Source: Bergeyella sp.
GTDB lineage: Bacteria > Bacteroidota > Bacteroidia > Flavobacteriales > Weeksellaceae
Length of the DNA stretch: 64,000 bases
Direction of reading: 5' to 3'
Assembly: GCA_030263285.1 (NCBI GenBank)
Contig: SZYB01000002.1
Coordinates: 186,001-250,000, forward strand
Shown piece after piece: positions 17,998 to 26,811 of this stretch. The position numbers and the translations under genes were made by a program. Under the pieces are notes generated by a model. The model was not told the DNA's origin. It made no database searches and saw nothing but the letters and a program-made list of their open reading frames with translations. The first letter of the stretch is position 1, and each line of letters begins with the position of its first letter.

Positions 17998-19239
17998 ATG
18001 ACAGAAAACTATCCAAAAGCCTTGGAATGGCTTTTTTCTCAAGTGCCCAACTACCAAAAAGAAGGCAAAAAAGCATACAAACCGGGACTGGGAAATATTA
18101 AAAAACTCTGTGCATTTTTTGGAAATCCACAAAATTCACTAAAAACCATACACATAGGCGGAACCAACGGAAAAGGCTCTACCTCTCACATGCTTTCTTC
18201 CATTCTTCAGGAAGCAGGATACAACACAGGACTATACAGCTCTCCTCATCTTGTAAAATTTACGGAACGTATTAAAGTCAACGGAAAAAATTGTGATTCT
18301 ACTTTTGTTTATCGGTTCATTTCCGAACTTAAGGAACCTATGCCGCAGATCAATCCCTCTTTTTTTGAATTTACCACTCTTATGGCTTTTGAGTATTTTA
18401 AACAAAAAAAGACGGATATTGCCGTTATAGAGGTAGGACTGGGGGGGAGACTAGACGCTACAAATATGCTCTCTCCCATAGTTTCTGCCATTACCAACGT
18501 CGATTGGGATCACACCGATTTACTAGGAAATACCTTGAAGGACATCACCCGGGAAAAGGCAGGAATCATAAAGGAAAAAACCCCTGTCATTTCGGGAGAA
18601 GAACGCAAAGAACTCAAAGATATCCTCAAAAAAATTGCCTGCGAAAAAAAAGCTCCCTTTGTGGACGCCTCAGAAATAATCTCCCCAAAAATAAAGCTGG
18701 ATTTAGAAGGAAATTATCAAGAAAAAAATGTAAAAGTGGTCTTGGCAATAGTAAAAGCCTTGCAAAAAAAAGGATTTATGATTACCCCATACAACGTAGA
18801 AAAAGGTCTGGAGAATACGGTAAAAAACACGGGATTTTTGGGGAGATGGCAGATATTCTCAACAGCACCTTTGGTAATAGGTGATACCGCACATAATGTG
18901 GCCGGATTCCGATCGGTATGTAATCAGCTTAATACCTATGAAAAAGAAAAACATCTTGTTTTGGGGTTTGTGAAAGAAAAAGATCTTGTTGGAATACTGA
19001 AGATATTACCAAAAACAGCACAATACTACTTCGTACGACCCAACATAGAGAGAGGCAGAAAGCCCGAAACATACGAAGAGGAAATAAAATCATTAGGAAT
19101 CCCACACTATCATCTTTACGAATCCTTGGCAGAAGGATATAATGAGGCAAAAAGAAAGGCAGGAAAGACTGGCCTTATTTTTATCGGAGGGAGTAGCTTC
19201 GTGGTAGGAGAATTTCTAGAAAAAAATTTGTCTAAATAA
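17998..19239 (+). CDS. folC: Dihydrofolate synthase / folylpolyglutamate synthase
   Basis: A 413-residue Mur-ligase-superfamily enzyme that ATP-dependently joins glutamate to dihydropteroate and folates. The P-loop is HIGGTNGKGST (about residues 52-62), followed by SSPHLVKFTERIKVNG. The omega-loop region VIEVGLGGRLDATN (about 141-154) and DHTDLLGNTLKDITREKAGIIK contain the metal and substrate contacts typical of FolC. The C-terminal domain starts at FLGRWQIF, with IGDTAHNVAGF (about 297-307). The last 13 bases overlap the promoter of tRNA-Val. It begins 22 bases after tonB, so it probably shares its transcript. Confidence 0.95.
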   Translation: MTENYPKALEWLFSQVPNYQKEGKKAYKPGLGNIKKLCAFFGNPQNSLKTIHIGGTNGKGSTSHMLSSILQEAGYNTGLYSSPHLVKFTERIKVNGKNCDSTFVYRFISELKEPMPQINPSFFEFTTLMAFEYFKQKKTDIAVIEVGLGGRLDATNMLSPIVSAITNVDWDHTDLLGNTLKDITREKAGIIKEKTPVISGEERKELKDILKKIACEKKAPFVDASEIISPKIKLDLEGNYQEKNVKVVLAIVKALQKKGFMITPYNVEKGLENTVKNTGFLGRWQIFSTAPLVIGDTAHNVAGFRSVCNQLNTYEKEKHLVLGFVKEKDLVGILKILPKTAQYYFVRPNIERGRKPETYEEEIKSLGIPHYHLYESLAEGYNEAKRKAGKTGLIFIGGSSFVVGEFLEKNLSK

Positions 19240-19257
19240 AAATTCATTGTATATTTG
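19227..19257 (+). promoter_or_regulatory. Full consensus promoter of tRNA-Val
   Basis: TTTG at 19227-19230 and TATATTTG at 19250-19257, separated by exactly 19 bases, form a textbook Bacteroidota TTTG-N19-TAnnTTTG promoter. The -33 element lies inside the last codons of folC. Transcription would start at about 19262, a few bases before the tRNA. Confidence 0.85.
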
Positions 19258-19269
19258 CCCCGTGAGAAA

Positions 19270-19344
19270 GGGTTCTTAGCTCAGCTGGTTCAGAGCATCT
19301 GGTTTACACCCAGAGGGTCGGGGGTTCGAATCCCTCAGAACCCA
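19270..19344 (+). tRNA. tRNA-Val (anticodon UAC)
   Basis: A complete cloverleaf: acceptor stem GGGTTCT (19270-19276) pairs with AGAACCC (19337-19343). The D arm is GCTC...GAGC. The anticodon stem TCTGG/CCAGA encloses the loop TTTACAC with anticodon TAC. The T arm contains GGGGG-TTCGAAT-CCCTC (one mismatch in the stem). Discriminator base A at 19344; CCA is not encoded. The gene is monocistronic, with its own promoter and terminator. Confidence 0.97.
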
Positions 19345-19346
19345 CA

Positions 19347-19374
19347 AAATCTCAGACTTTTCTGAGATTTTTTT
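19347..19374 (+). terminator. Intrinsic terminator of tRNA-Val
   Basis: A perfect 9-bp stem, AAATCTCAG / CTGAGATTT, with loop ACTTTT runs into a T-tract immediately after the tRNA. A strong rho-independent terminator. Confidence 0.92.
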
Positions 19375-19667
19375 GTTTAACTAGTCGCTGTTAACCCTTT
19401 CAATCATTCAAAAACAATTACGTCGTACAATAAAAGTGCGTCCTTTGATACTATGAAAGCTACCATTCTTCCCTTATAAATATACGGAATATACGGTAGT
19501 CTAACGCTTGCTTTTTATAAATCAAGAAACAAAGAGACCCTCGTTAGGGACCGAGACCAGCAGAGGAGGATTAGCCCTGTCCAATTCTCTTTCCAATACA
19601 GCAAGGTTAATAAAAAATATAAAACCGATAATCTCTGCACTTCATCCAGAAAAAAAACGAGAAAAAC

Positions 19668-20654
19668 TCACCGTTCGGAAGATGGGGATTTTATCCTGTC
19701 GAGAATCCTCTGAATTGTAAATTCATAAAGACAAGCCCAATCACCACGGTAGCAGTCCCTACCCCCAAAAACAGAACAAGGTCTGCAACTCAATTCCTCT
19801 ACTTGTACAACATCCTCTGTACTCTGACCATAACCCAAAAAGCCCGAATAATGATGCGTCTGCCCCCAGACAGAAATACAACGGGTTCCTACCAGACTAG
19901 CCAAATGCATATTGGCCGAGTCCATAGAAATCATAAGCTCCAAGGAGGCAATCTTCTCCAATTCTTGTCCCAAACTGAGCTTACCTGCAAGACAAACGGT
20001 GTTAGCAAAGTGCCCAGCCCAACCTTCAAGCACCTTCGCTTCCTCTCCTTTCCCTCCAAAAAGAAAAATTTTATACTCTTGAGATAAGATCTTTACAAGC
20101 TCATAAGATTTTTCCAAAGATAAAATCTTGCCCTTATGCTTGGCAAAAGGGGCAAAACCTATTCCTTCTTTCTCCCCTTGATTGGGCTCTCTCCTATGTG
20201 ACAGAACAACAAAAAGCCCAATTTTCCTGAAAACATCTGCATACCTTTCTGTAGTAGTCTTTAGAGGCGTTTTAGGAAAGAACCTTATGTTCACGAGCCT
20301 TTCTTTCTCACGTCTTCCCTTGTGCAGAATATACACCTTTTCTCCTTTCAGCCTAAAACAAAAGCAGAGCACTTTTGTGCGAATTACGTCATGCAAATCC
20401 ACAACGGCATCGGGAGAATACAAACGCTGAAGATCGGTGGAAAGTCTCCAGAGGGATAAAAAATCTTTATAACGATCCAGCTCTAAGGCATGAAACCTTA
20501 ATCTTGGAATATGATCAAACAACTCTTTATAGACATGGTGCGATACCATGACAATTGTCCAATCCGTGTTCTGAGCCAGGATCTCCTTGAGTACAGGGAC
20601 AGTCATAGCCACATCCCCAAAAGCAGAAAAACGATAAGCGAGTATTGTTTTCAA
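19668..20654 (-). CDS. Glycosyltransferase family 9 (heptosyltransferase-like)
   Basis: A 328-residue GT9 protein, the family of ADP-heptose:LPS heptosyltransferases that build the LPS inner core on the cytosolic face of the inner membrane. The start ILAYRFSAFGDVAMTVPVLK is the GT9 N-terminal signature (RxSxxGDV). The second Rossmann domain has IGFAPFAKHKGKI, FLFGGKGEE and the donor-site segment LMISMDSANMHLASLVGT (about residues 245-262), followed by a WGQTHH motif. Whether it moves heptose or another sugar is uncertain. It overlaps the sufE stop by four bases (ATGA), implying cotranscription. Confidence 0.9.
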   Translation of the reverse strand: MKTILAYRFSAFGDVAMTVPVLKEILAQNTDWTIVMVSHHVYKELFDHIPRLRFHALELDRYKDFLSLWRLSTDLQRLYSPDAVVDLHDVIRTKVLCFCFRLKGEKVYILHKGRREKERLVNIRFFPKTPLKTTTERYADVFRKIGLFVVLSHRREPNQGEKEGIGFAPFAKHKGKILSLEKSYELVKILSQEYKIFLFGGKGEEAKVLEGWAGHFANTVCLAGKLSLGQELEKIASLELMISMDSANMHLASLVGTRCISVWGQTHHYSGFLGYGQSTEDVVQVEELSCRPCSVFGGRDCYRGDWACLYEFTIQRILDRIKSPSSER

Positions 20655-21070
20655 GATTTCAACCGGTAGGCCAGAGCATAAAACTTGATCTGTTTTGTCA
20701 TGGCAATAAGACCATTCACCCTGGAGGGAGACAAAAACTCTTTTAAACCTATTTCCTGGATAAAATCGAAATCTGAGGACAGAATTTCCTCGGGCGTGTG
20801 CCCACTGAAAATTTCTATAAGAAGAGAAACAACACCCCTAGGCAATATCCCATCCGAGTCCGCCTCAAAAAAAATCTTGTGATCCCTGTAATAAGCGTCA
20901 ATCCATACCCGGGACTGACATCCTTTTATGAGATTTTTTTCTATTTTTTTATCCTCTGGCATTGCCTTGAGCTTCTTCCCAAGGTGGATGATATGTTCAT
21001 ACTTCTCCTCCCAGGAATCAAAATACTCAAAATCTTCTATCACCTTTTTTTGTTTTTCCAGAATGGTCAT
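20651..21070 (-). CDS. sufE: SufE-family cysteine desulfurase activator
   Basis: A 139-residue SufE-fold protein that accepts persulfide sulfur from the desulfurase SufS and passes it to the SufBCD scaffold for Fe-S cluster assembly. The acceptor cysteine is in IKGCQSRVW (Cys about residue 50). The EYFDSWEEKYEHIIHLGKKL start and the C-terminal GLKEFLSPSRVNGLIAM match the family, and length is typical. sufS and sufBCD are not in the window; a DUF59 protein that may assist the same system lies at 30.6 kb. First gene of a two-gene unit with the downstream GT9 gene. Confidence 0.93.
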   Translation of the reverse strand: MTILEKQKKVIEDFEYFDSWEEKYEHIIHLGKKLKAMPEDKKIEKNLIKGCQSRVWIDAYYRDHKIFFEADSDGILPRGVVSLLIEIFSGHTPEEILSSDFDFIQEIGLKEFLSPSRVNGLIAMTKQIKFYALAYRLKS

Positions 21071-21109
21071 TACCGCAAAGAATTAAATAATTTTGGAAAA
21101 AATCAAGGA

Positions 21110-21117
21110 CAAATGTA
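21110..21117 (-). promoter_or_regulatory. -7 promoter box of sufE
   Basis: On the minus strand this reads TACATTTG, a TAnnTTTG match 39 bases before the sufE ATG. A TTTA-like element lies about 20 bases further upstream. Confidence 0.5.
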
Positions 21118-21217
21118 CGTATTAATCTCCAACAGGGTAAACATCTCCTATCCTCCTTGAGTTCAATCGGCCCAGAAAGAGATTACCAAAAGACATGCGG
21201 ACACCCACATGAGAGGA

Positions 21218-21445
21218 TTATCTATTAAGATCCTTACGAAGGATATGGTATAACTGTACAAAACAAAGAATTGCATTGGGTATAATCACTGGCCAAAGAT
21301 ATCCATTGAAGACACCATAAAGAACAAAAAAGACACAACCGATAAGATTGATAACCCGGATCTTATTTACATCCCTTACCAAAAAACTTAAAATGATAAA
21401 AACAGAAGCTGCGTAGCCAAAAGAATTGATGATGCGCTGATCCAT
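21218..21445 (-). CDS. Small YgjV-like inner-membrane protein
   Basis: A 75-residue protein made almost entirely of three short hydrophobic segments (about 8-24, 30-48, 52-68) with charged turns RDVNKIR and a basic C-terminus (ILRKDLNR). This pattern, NSFGYAASVFIILSFLVRDVN...LIGCVFFVLYGVFNGYLWPV, matches the small YgjV-type membrane proteins common in Flavobacteriia. Such proteins are sometimes misnamed uroporphyrinogen decarboxylase in databases (from memory). Function is unknown. It is divergent from clpC and separated from sufE by about 150 bases, so it is likely a single-gene unit. Confidence 0.75.
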   Translation of the reverse strand: MDQRIINSFGYAASVFIILSFLVRDVNKIRVINLIGCVFFVLYGVFNGYLWPVIIPNAILCFVQLYHILRKDLNR

Positions 21446-21547
21446 AACCTGACCAAATGAAAACTGCCATAAACCTAATCAAATAAAACGAAAAATAAAA
21501 ATTGTTCTCTGCCATAAAGTCCCCTTTTCCCTTTGGTAAACAATTTG

Positions 21548-21555
21548 TATATTTG
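21548..21555 (+). promoter_or_regulatory. -7 promoter box of clpC
   Basis: TATATTTG fits TAnnTTTG, 46 bases before the chosen clpC start. At the -33 distance there is only TTTT (21525-21528). A TTTG at 21532-21535 is too close. Confidence 0.5.
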
Positions 21556-21601
21556 GTAGGGCGCTCATGGCATTGTGCCTTATTTCGTGAGCGGTGACAT
21601 T

Positions 21602-24124
21602 ATGGACTATAAATTTTCAGACGGCTTGAGCAAAGTATTTAAACAAAGCAAAAGCGACGCAAAAAGACTAAAAAGTGAATTTCTCAATACCGAACATTTA
21701 CTTCTGGGCATCATAAAAACCGAAAATTCTGCAAAAGAAATTCTGCAAAAGCTTCAGGCAGATCTTACGCAAATAAAAAGAAAGATAGAGACATTAAGTA
21801 CGACCAATGTTTCCCTCGGCACCGAGCAGAACATCACTAAGATTTCTTTTACAAAAATGGCGGATCAGGCCGTAAAGAGGTCTGAGTTGGAATGCAGACT
21901 CTACAAAAGTAATGAGATAAACTCTGTACATCTTTTACTTGGCATATTGTACAAAAGGGAGGATCCTACCTCCGTCATACTGGAAGCTTACGATATAGAT
22001 TATGACAAAGTATCAGGAGAATATCGAACACTTCTGAAAAATTCCGGGCTCTCCGTCCCAAAAATGAACGCCTATGAAGACGAAGAAAAAGGAGGCTCTG
22101 AACCTACGAGAAGACCTGCGGTAAGTATTTCTTCAGGAAAATCAAAAACCCCTACACTGGATAACTTTGGTAGGGATCTTACTTCTCTGGCAAAAGACGG
22201 AAAATTAGACCCCGTTATAGGCAGGGAAAAAGAAATAGAACGAGTGTCTCAAATTCTCTCGAGGAGAAAAAAGAACAACCCTCTTTTGGTAGGAGAACCC
22301 GGGGTGGGAAAGTCTGCCATTGCGGAAGGTCTTGCTCTTAGAATTCATCAGAAAAAAGTATCAAGAATATTGTATAATAAGAGGGTCATCAACCTAGATC
22401 TTGCCAGTCTGGTAGCAGGCACCAAATACAGGGGACAGTTTGAGGAGCGCATGAAGGCTATAATGACCGAACTGGAAAAAAACAGAGAAGTCATCCTTTT
22501 TATAGATGAGCTCCATACCATAGTGGGTGCAGGGAGTTCTACAGGGAGTCTAGACGCTTCCAATATGTTCAAACCTGCTTTGGCAAGAGGAGAGATACAG
22601 TGCATTGGTGCCACCACTCTGGACGAGTACAGGCAATATATAGAGAAAGACGGAGCACTGGAAAGGAGATTTCAAAAAGTAATGGTTGAGCCTACTTCTG
22701 TAGAAGAGTCTATACAAATACTAAACCAAATAAAAGACAAGTACGAGGATCATCATAATGTGGAATATACTCCGGAGGCGATTATAGCATGTGTGAATCT
22801 CACCTCTCGTTATATCACGGATCGGTTTCTCCCGGACAAAGCGATAGATGCTCTGGATGAGGCGGGTTCCAGAGTGTATATAAAAAACATGAAAATCCCC
22901 ACAGAGATCATTCGTTTTGAGAAGAAAATTGAGGAAATAAAAGAGCTGAAACAAAAGGCTGTACGGGCACAGGACTATCTGGAAGCAAGAAAATTGAAAG
23001 ACGAAGAAGAGAGAATGCAAAGAGAGCTCTTGGTGTTACAGGAAGAATGGGACAAGGAAGTAAAGGGAAAAAAAGAAGTGGTTACAGAGGAAAATGTTGC
23101 CGAAGTAGTCTCCATGATGAGCGGTGTTCCCATCACAAAGGTAGGGAAAAACGAACTGGAAAAGCTGGCACAGATGGACACCAACCTAAACGGAAAAGTC
23201 GTTGGTCAGCAAGAGGCAGTAAAAAAAGTGGTAAAAGCCATCCAGAGAAACAGGGTGGGACTGAAAGACCCCAATAGACCCATAGGTACCTTTATATTTC
23301 TGGGGACTACCGGAGTAGGAAAAACAGAACTCGCCAAAGTAATGGCCAGAGAGCTTTTTGACTCAGAGGAAGCACTTATACGGATAGACATGAGCGAATA
23401 TATGGAAAAGTTTGCGCTTTCCCGTCTGGTGGGTGCTCCCCCGGGATACATAGGCTACGAAGAAGGTGGACAACTCACAGAAGCGGTGAGGAAGAAACCC
23501 TATGCCGTGGTGCTGCTGGACGAAATAGAAAAGGCACACCCTGATGTGTTCAATATTTTGCTTCAGATTTTAGACGAAGGACATGTGACTGATTCTTTAG
23601 GCAGGAAAATAGACTTCAGGAATACCATTATTATCCTCACTTCAAATGTGGGTACCAGAGATATAAAAGATTTTGGAGACGGGGTAGGCTTTGGAACTAC
23701 TGCAAAAAAGTCAAGCACAGATACCAGAGCCAGAAGTACAATAGAAAATGCGCTAAAAAAAACCTTTTCTCCAGAGTTTCTTAACCGGATTGATGATATT
23801 ATTATTTTTAACTCTCTGGGACCGGAAGACATCAAAAAAATAGTGGATTTGGAAGTTTCTAAACTTTACAAAAGGCTTGAAAAAATGGGATACAAAATAG
23901 AACTTTCCGATGAGGCCCTCAACTTCATATCCGAAAGAGGATGGGACAAAAATTATGGCGCCAGACCACTAAAAAGAGCCATCCAGAAGTATGTGGAGGA
24001 TCTTCTTGCAGAAATGTTCATCAACAAACAGTTTAGCGAAGGAGATACCATTGTTCTAAGTTTAGACAAGAATAAAGAGAGGCTTACCGGACACACGCAG
24101 CACATTGTCGAAGAAGTGAGTTAA
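21602..24124 (+). CDS. clpC: ClpC-type AAA+ protease/disaggregase ATPase
   Basis: An 840-residue Hsp100 protein. Its hexamers unfold substrates for ClpP or act with adaptors, in the cytosol. The Clp N-domain repeats (TEHLLLGIIKTENSAKEIL and VHLLLGILYKREDPTSVIL) occupy residues 1-145. NBD1 has the Walker A GEPGVGKS (about 230) and Walker B LFIDELHTIVGAG. The short middle domain contains EEIKELKQKAVRAQDYLEAR, a UVR-like motif typical of ClpC and unlike the long ClpB coiled coil. NBD2 has Walker A GTTGVGKTE (about 568) and Walker B VVLLDEIEKAHPDVF. The frame is open back to 21575, but ATG 21602 gives the canonical MDYKFSDGLSKVF start. An MCS/CtsR operon is not present. Confidence 0.95.
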   Translation: MDYKFSDGLSKVFKQSKSDAKRLKSEFLNTEHLLLGIIKTENSAKEILQKLQADLTQIKRKIETLSTTNVSLGTEQNITKISFTKMADQAVKRSELECRLYKSNEINSVHLLLGILYKREDPTSVILEAYDIDYDKVSGEYRTLLKNSGLSVPKMNAYEDEEKGGSEPTRRPAVSISSGKSKTPTLDNFGRDLTSLAKDGKLDPVIGREKEIERVSQILSRRKKNNPLLVGEPGVGKSAIAEGLALRIHQKKVSRILYNKRVINLDLASLVAGTKYRGQFEERMKAIMTELEKNREVILFIDELHTIVGAGSSTGSLDASNMFKPALARGEIQCIGATTLDEYRQYIEKDGALERRFQKVMVEPTSVEESIQILNQIKDKYEDHHNVEYTPEAIIACVNLTSRYITDRFLPDKAIDALDEAGSRVYIKNMKIPTEIIRFEKKIEEIKELKQKAVRAQDYLEARKLKDEEERMQRELLVLQEEWDKEVKGKKEVVTEENVAEVVSMMSGVPITKVGKNELEKLAQMDTNLNGKVVGQQEAVKKVVKAIQRNRVGLKDPNRPIGTFIFLGTTGVGKTELAKVMARELFDSEEALIRIDMSEYMEKFALSRLVGAPPGYIGYEEGGQLTEAVRKKPYAVVLLDEIEKAHPDVFNILLQILDEGHVTDSLGRKIDFRNTIIILTSNVGTRDIKDFGDGVGFGTTAKKSSTDTRARSTIENALKKTFSPEFLNRIDDIIIFNSLGPEDIKKIVDLEVSKLYKRLEKMGYKIELSDEALNFISERGWDKNYGARPLKRAIQKYVEDLLAEMFINKQFSEGDTIVLSLDKNKERLTGHTQHIVEEVS

Positions 24125-24160
24125 ATAATTTATTAAAATTTCATTAGAAAAATTTTTAAA

Positions 24161-24198
24161 AGCAGGAGTCTTACTAGTTAGTAAGGCTCCTGCTTGTT
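24161..24198 (+). terminator. Intrinsic terminator-like hairpin after clpC
   Basis: AGCAGGAG-T-CTTACTA and TAGTAAG-G-CTCCTGCT form a 15-bp stem with a single internal mismatch and a two-base loop, ending in a weak TGTTCTT tract. An A/T-rich tract on the left side could let it work on the other strand too. Confidence 0.75.
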
Positions 24199-24244
24199 CT
24201 TCAGTATGGTAAACTATTTTTATTTAGATCTATTTTAAATTATT

Positions 24245-24252
24245 TACCTTTG
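24245..24252 (+). promoter_or_regulatory. -7 promoter box of the feoAB operon
   Basis: TACCTTTG matches TAnnTTTG, 43 bases before the chosen feoA start. TTTA lies at about the -33 position. No Fur-like palindrome was clearly recognised. Confidence 0.5.
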
Positions 24253-24295
24253 CGAGAGAAAAGTTGAATCGTTGAAAAATATCAATTCAGACAGA

Positions 24296-24517
24296 ATGTG
24301 TTGTTTCCAACCTGGAAAGCTAGGGAGGATCATTGACTACGATGAGAGAGAGATGCATTTACCTATCAAAATCCTGGAAATGGGACTCCTCCCGAACACA
24401 GAATTTAAAATCCTATATCAGGCTCCTTTTAACGGTCCGCTGTATGTAGAGTTTGGGAAAGAAAAAAGTAGAATTGCACTCAGACAAGAAGAGGCGGCCT
24501 GCATTATTGTAGAGTAA
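24296..24517 (+). CDS. feoA: Ferrous iron transport protein A
   Basis: A 73-residue SH3-like cytosolic protein that assists the FeoB Fe(II) transporter. GKLGRIIDYDE, then LPIKILEMGLLPNTEFKILYQAPFNGPLYVEF and a final IALRQEEAACIIVE follow the FeoA pattern (LLEMGLxPG...xxP..GP...). The frame extends to a TTG at 24272, adding eight residues. I choose ATG 24296 because the FeoA fold starts right after it; the TTG cannot be excluded. feoB starts 13 bases downstream. Confidence 0.88.
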   Translation: MCCFQPGKLGRIIDYDEREMHLPIKILEMGLLPNTEFKILYQAPFNGPLYVEFGKEKSRIALRQEEAACIIVE

Positions 24518-24530
24518 GGAAAGATAAAAT

Positions 24531-26561
24531 ATGCCGGAAACACAGTATACAAAATATCTTTTGGTGGGGAACCCAAATGTGGGAAAGTCCAGTCTTTTTA
24601 ATGCCCTTTGTAACACCAAACAGAAAACTGGAAACTATGCGGGAGTCACAGTTTCTAGTAGTAAAGGGATTTGTAAATATCAGGGAAAAGAATTCGAAAT
24701 TGTCGATCTTCCCGGTGTCTATAGTCTCTACCCCAGCTCGGCGGATGAACGCATCAGTTCAGATTATATTTTAGAAAAAAACTACCATGGGGTCATCTAT
24801 GTATTAGAGGTCCTCAACCTGAAAAGGGGACTTTTATTATTACAACAAATTCAAGATTTGGAAATTCCGGTCTTGATTGTCATCAATCAGATAGATCTTG
24901 TAGAAAGAAAAGGAATCAAAATTGATTTCTCAAAACTCTCTTCTGTTTTGTCTTGCAAAGTAGTCTCTACAAATGCAAAAAAAAACTTGGGAATTACGGA
25001 ATTGAAAGAAGCCATTTTCAGGGAAGAATTTTCTTCTTGTTTTACAAAAAATTTTGAAATCCCCTCCCAATATAAAACAGCAATAGAGGCTCTGATTTTC
25101 CCCGATAAGTACAAAAATACCTACGAAAAATGGTTTTTAGTTGCTTCGGGGAAGGCCAAGTATTTTGCGGGATCTACAAAAAAAAATCCAGAAGATTTTT
25201 GCGACAGACTTCAAACAGAAAAAAGACTTCAAACCCAGGAAACCATACGGAGGTACAAAAAAATAGACAACCTCCTAGCCGATATCATCTCAGAAAAAAA
25301 CAAACAAAAAAACCATATTACAGAAAAAATAGATCAGATTTTGGTTCACAAAATATGGGGATATACTATTTTTTTACTGGTGCTGCTTACGGTCTTTCAA
25401 TTGGTATTTTTTATATCATCCTTCCCTAAGGAGGCCATAGAAGATCTTTTTTTTTATCTTTCCTCATTCACGGAAAAACATCTACCTCCCGGTCCTGTAA
25501 ACTCTCTTATAAGCAAAGGAATCATACCCGGAATAGGCGGCATCATGGCATTTGCCCCTCAAATTGGGATCCTGCTTTATGCCCTCTATCTATTAGAGGA
25601 CTCTGGCTATATGGCAAGAATAGTATTTTTGACGGACCGTTTTCTAAGACCCTTTGGGCTTAACGGAAAAAGCATCATCCCTCTCGTATCCGCTACGGCT
25701 TGTGCCATTCCCGCTATCTTATCCACCAGAAACATAGAAAGCCACAAAGAACGCCTCATCACTATATTGGTAACACCATTTATGACGTGCTCTGCAAGAC
25801 TGCCTATTTACAGCGTTATAATAACGCTCATTATCCCAGATCAATATTTCATGGGCTGGATCAGTTATGGAGCCACGGTACTACTTTTTATGTACTTCTT
25901 GGGGTTTTTTTCTGCTTTGTTTTTTTCTGTTTTGTTACATAGGACGATAAAGCCGAGGGAAAATTCTTATCTGGTAATGGATATGCCCACCTATAAAAAA
26001 CCCATGTTTAAGAAAAATTTAGGACTTGCATGGGGCAAAGTTTTGAGTTTTATCGGTGGGGCAGGCAGGATTATATTTTTTGTAAGTATCATCATTTGGG
26101 CTTTTAGTTATTTTGGTCCGGCACAAGAAAACCAGTCTCTTCCTTCAAAAGATGTAAGCCTGGAAAATTCTTATCTGGCCAGAGCCGGAAAATACATTGA
26201 ACCCGCCATACGTCCTTTGGGATATGACTGGAAAATAGGCGTAGGCATTCTTACAAGTTTTGCGGCAAGAGAGGTTTTTGTAGGAACCATGTCTACACTC
26301 TATCGGCTAGAAAATGGCGATAAAGAAGAAAGAATGATAGAAAAAATGCAGAGAGAAACAAAACCCAATGGGGAAAAGCTCTATAGTTTTGCTACAGGTA
26401 TTTCTATACTCCTGTTTTACGCTTTTGCTATGCAGTGTGCTTCCACCATAATCGTGGTTTACAAGGAGACCCTTTCCTTAAAATGGACGGTCATACAGGG
26501 GGTCGGTATGTCTACTTTAGCCTATATAATATCGTTTTTGGCTTTCCAAATATTCAGATAA
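24531..26561 (+). CDS. feoB: Ferrous iron transporter B
   Basis: A 676-residue inner-membrane Fe(II) transporter with an N-terminal G-protein domain. G1 is GNPNVGKSSLFNAL (about residues 13-26), G2 is NYAGVTV, G3 is DLPGVYSLYP and G4 is NQID (about 121). A helical spacer follows, then the membrane part. Gate motifs are seen in GIIPGIGGIMAFAPQIGIL, LLEDSGYMARIVFLTDRFL and LVSATACAIPAILSTRNIE, with the conserved cysteine in ATACAIPA. The second gate is FAAREVFVGTMSTLYR. Length is slightly short of E. coli FeoB (773), as in many Bacteroidota. Its stop overlaps the start of a Cys-rich partner by one base. Confidence 0.96.
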   Translation: MPETQYTKYLLVGNPNVGKSSLFNALCNTKQKTGNYAGVTVSSSKGICKYQGKEFEIVDLPGVYSLYPSSADERISSDYILEKNYHGVIYVLEVLNLKRGLLLLQQIQDLEIPVLIVINQIDLVERKGIKIDFSKLSSVLSCKVVSTNAKKNLGITELKEAIFREEFSSCFTKNFEIPSQYKTAIEALIFPDKYKNTYEKWFLVASGKAKYFAGSTKKNPEDFCDRLQTEKRLQTQETIRRYKKIDNLLADIISEKNKQKNHITEKIDQILVHKIWGYTIFLLVLLTVFQLVFFISSFPKEAIEDLFFYLSSFTEKHLPPGPVNSLISKGIIPGIGGIMAFAPQIGILLYALYLLEDSGYMARIVFLTDRFLRPFGLNGKSIIPLVSATACAIPAILSTRNIESHKERLITILVTPFMTCSARLPIYSVIITLIIPDQYFMGWISYGATVLLFMYFLGFFSALFFSVLLHRTIKPRENSYLVMDMPTYKKPMFKKNLGLAWGKVLSFIGGAGRIIFFVSIIIWAFSYFGPAQENQSLPSKDVSLENSYLARAGKYIEPAIRPLGYDWKIGVGILTSFAAREVFVGTMSTLYRLENGDKEERMIEKMQRETKPNGEKLYSFATGISILLFYAFAMQCASTIIVVYKETLSLKWTVIQGVGMSTLAYIISFLAFQIFR

Positions 26562-26704
26562 TGGAACTTTATCTTCAGTACTTCATTATAGCTTTTGCTT
26601 TTTTAGCTGCTTGTATTTATTTTTTTAGATTCTTTAAAAAAAAATTCGCGTCCGGATCAGGCAAAAAAAAATCGTCTTGTGGCAAAAACTGCAGGTGTTC
26701 CTAA
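26561..26704 (+). CDS. FeoB-associated Cys-rich membrane protein
   Basis: A 47-residue protein: one transmembrane helix (about residues 4-24, LQYFIIAFAFLAACIYFFRF), a basic stretch (KKK...GKKKSS) and a C-terminal cysteine cluster, CGKNCRCS. The ATG overlaps the feoB stop (TAATG), showing translational coupling. This size and layout match the FeoB-associated Cys-rich membrane proteins found after feoB in several phyla, thought to help iron transfer or FeoB assembly, in place of enterobacterial FeoC. It is easily missed by gene callers because of its size. Confidence 0.85.
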   Translation: MELYLQYFIIAFAFLAACIYFFRFFKKKFASGSGKKKSSCGKNCRCS

Positions 26705-26760
26705 ACATATTTCTGCCAACAATAATATCTATGTGACATACCCTTTCCACAAAATCTTTG

Positions 26761-26768
26761 TAATTTTG
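26761..26768 (+). promoter_or_regulatory. -7 promoter box of glmM
   Basis: TAATTTTG fits TAnnTTTG, 43 bases before the glmM ATG, with no obvious -33 TTTG. Confidence 0.5.
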
Positions 26769-26811
26769 TAGGAATACAAAAATCACAAACCCCTTATAAA
26801 CTTACCTAAGC

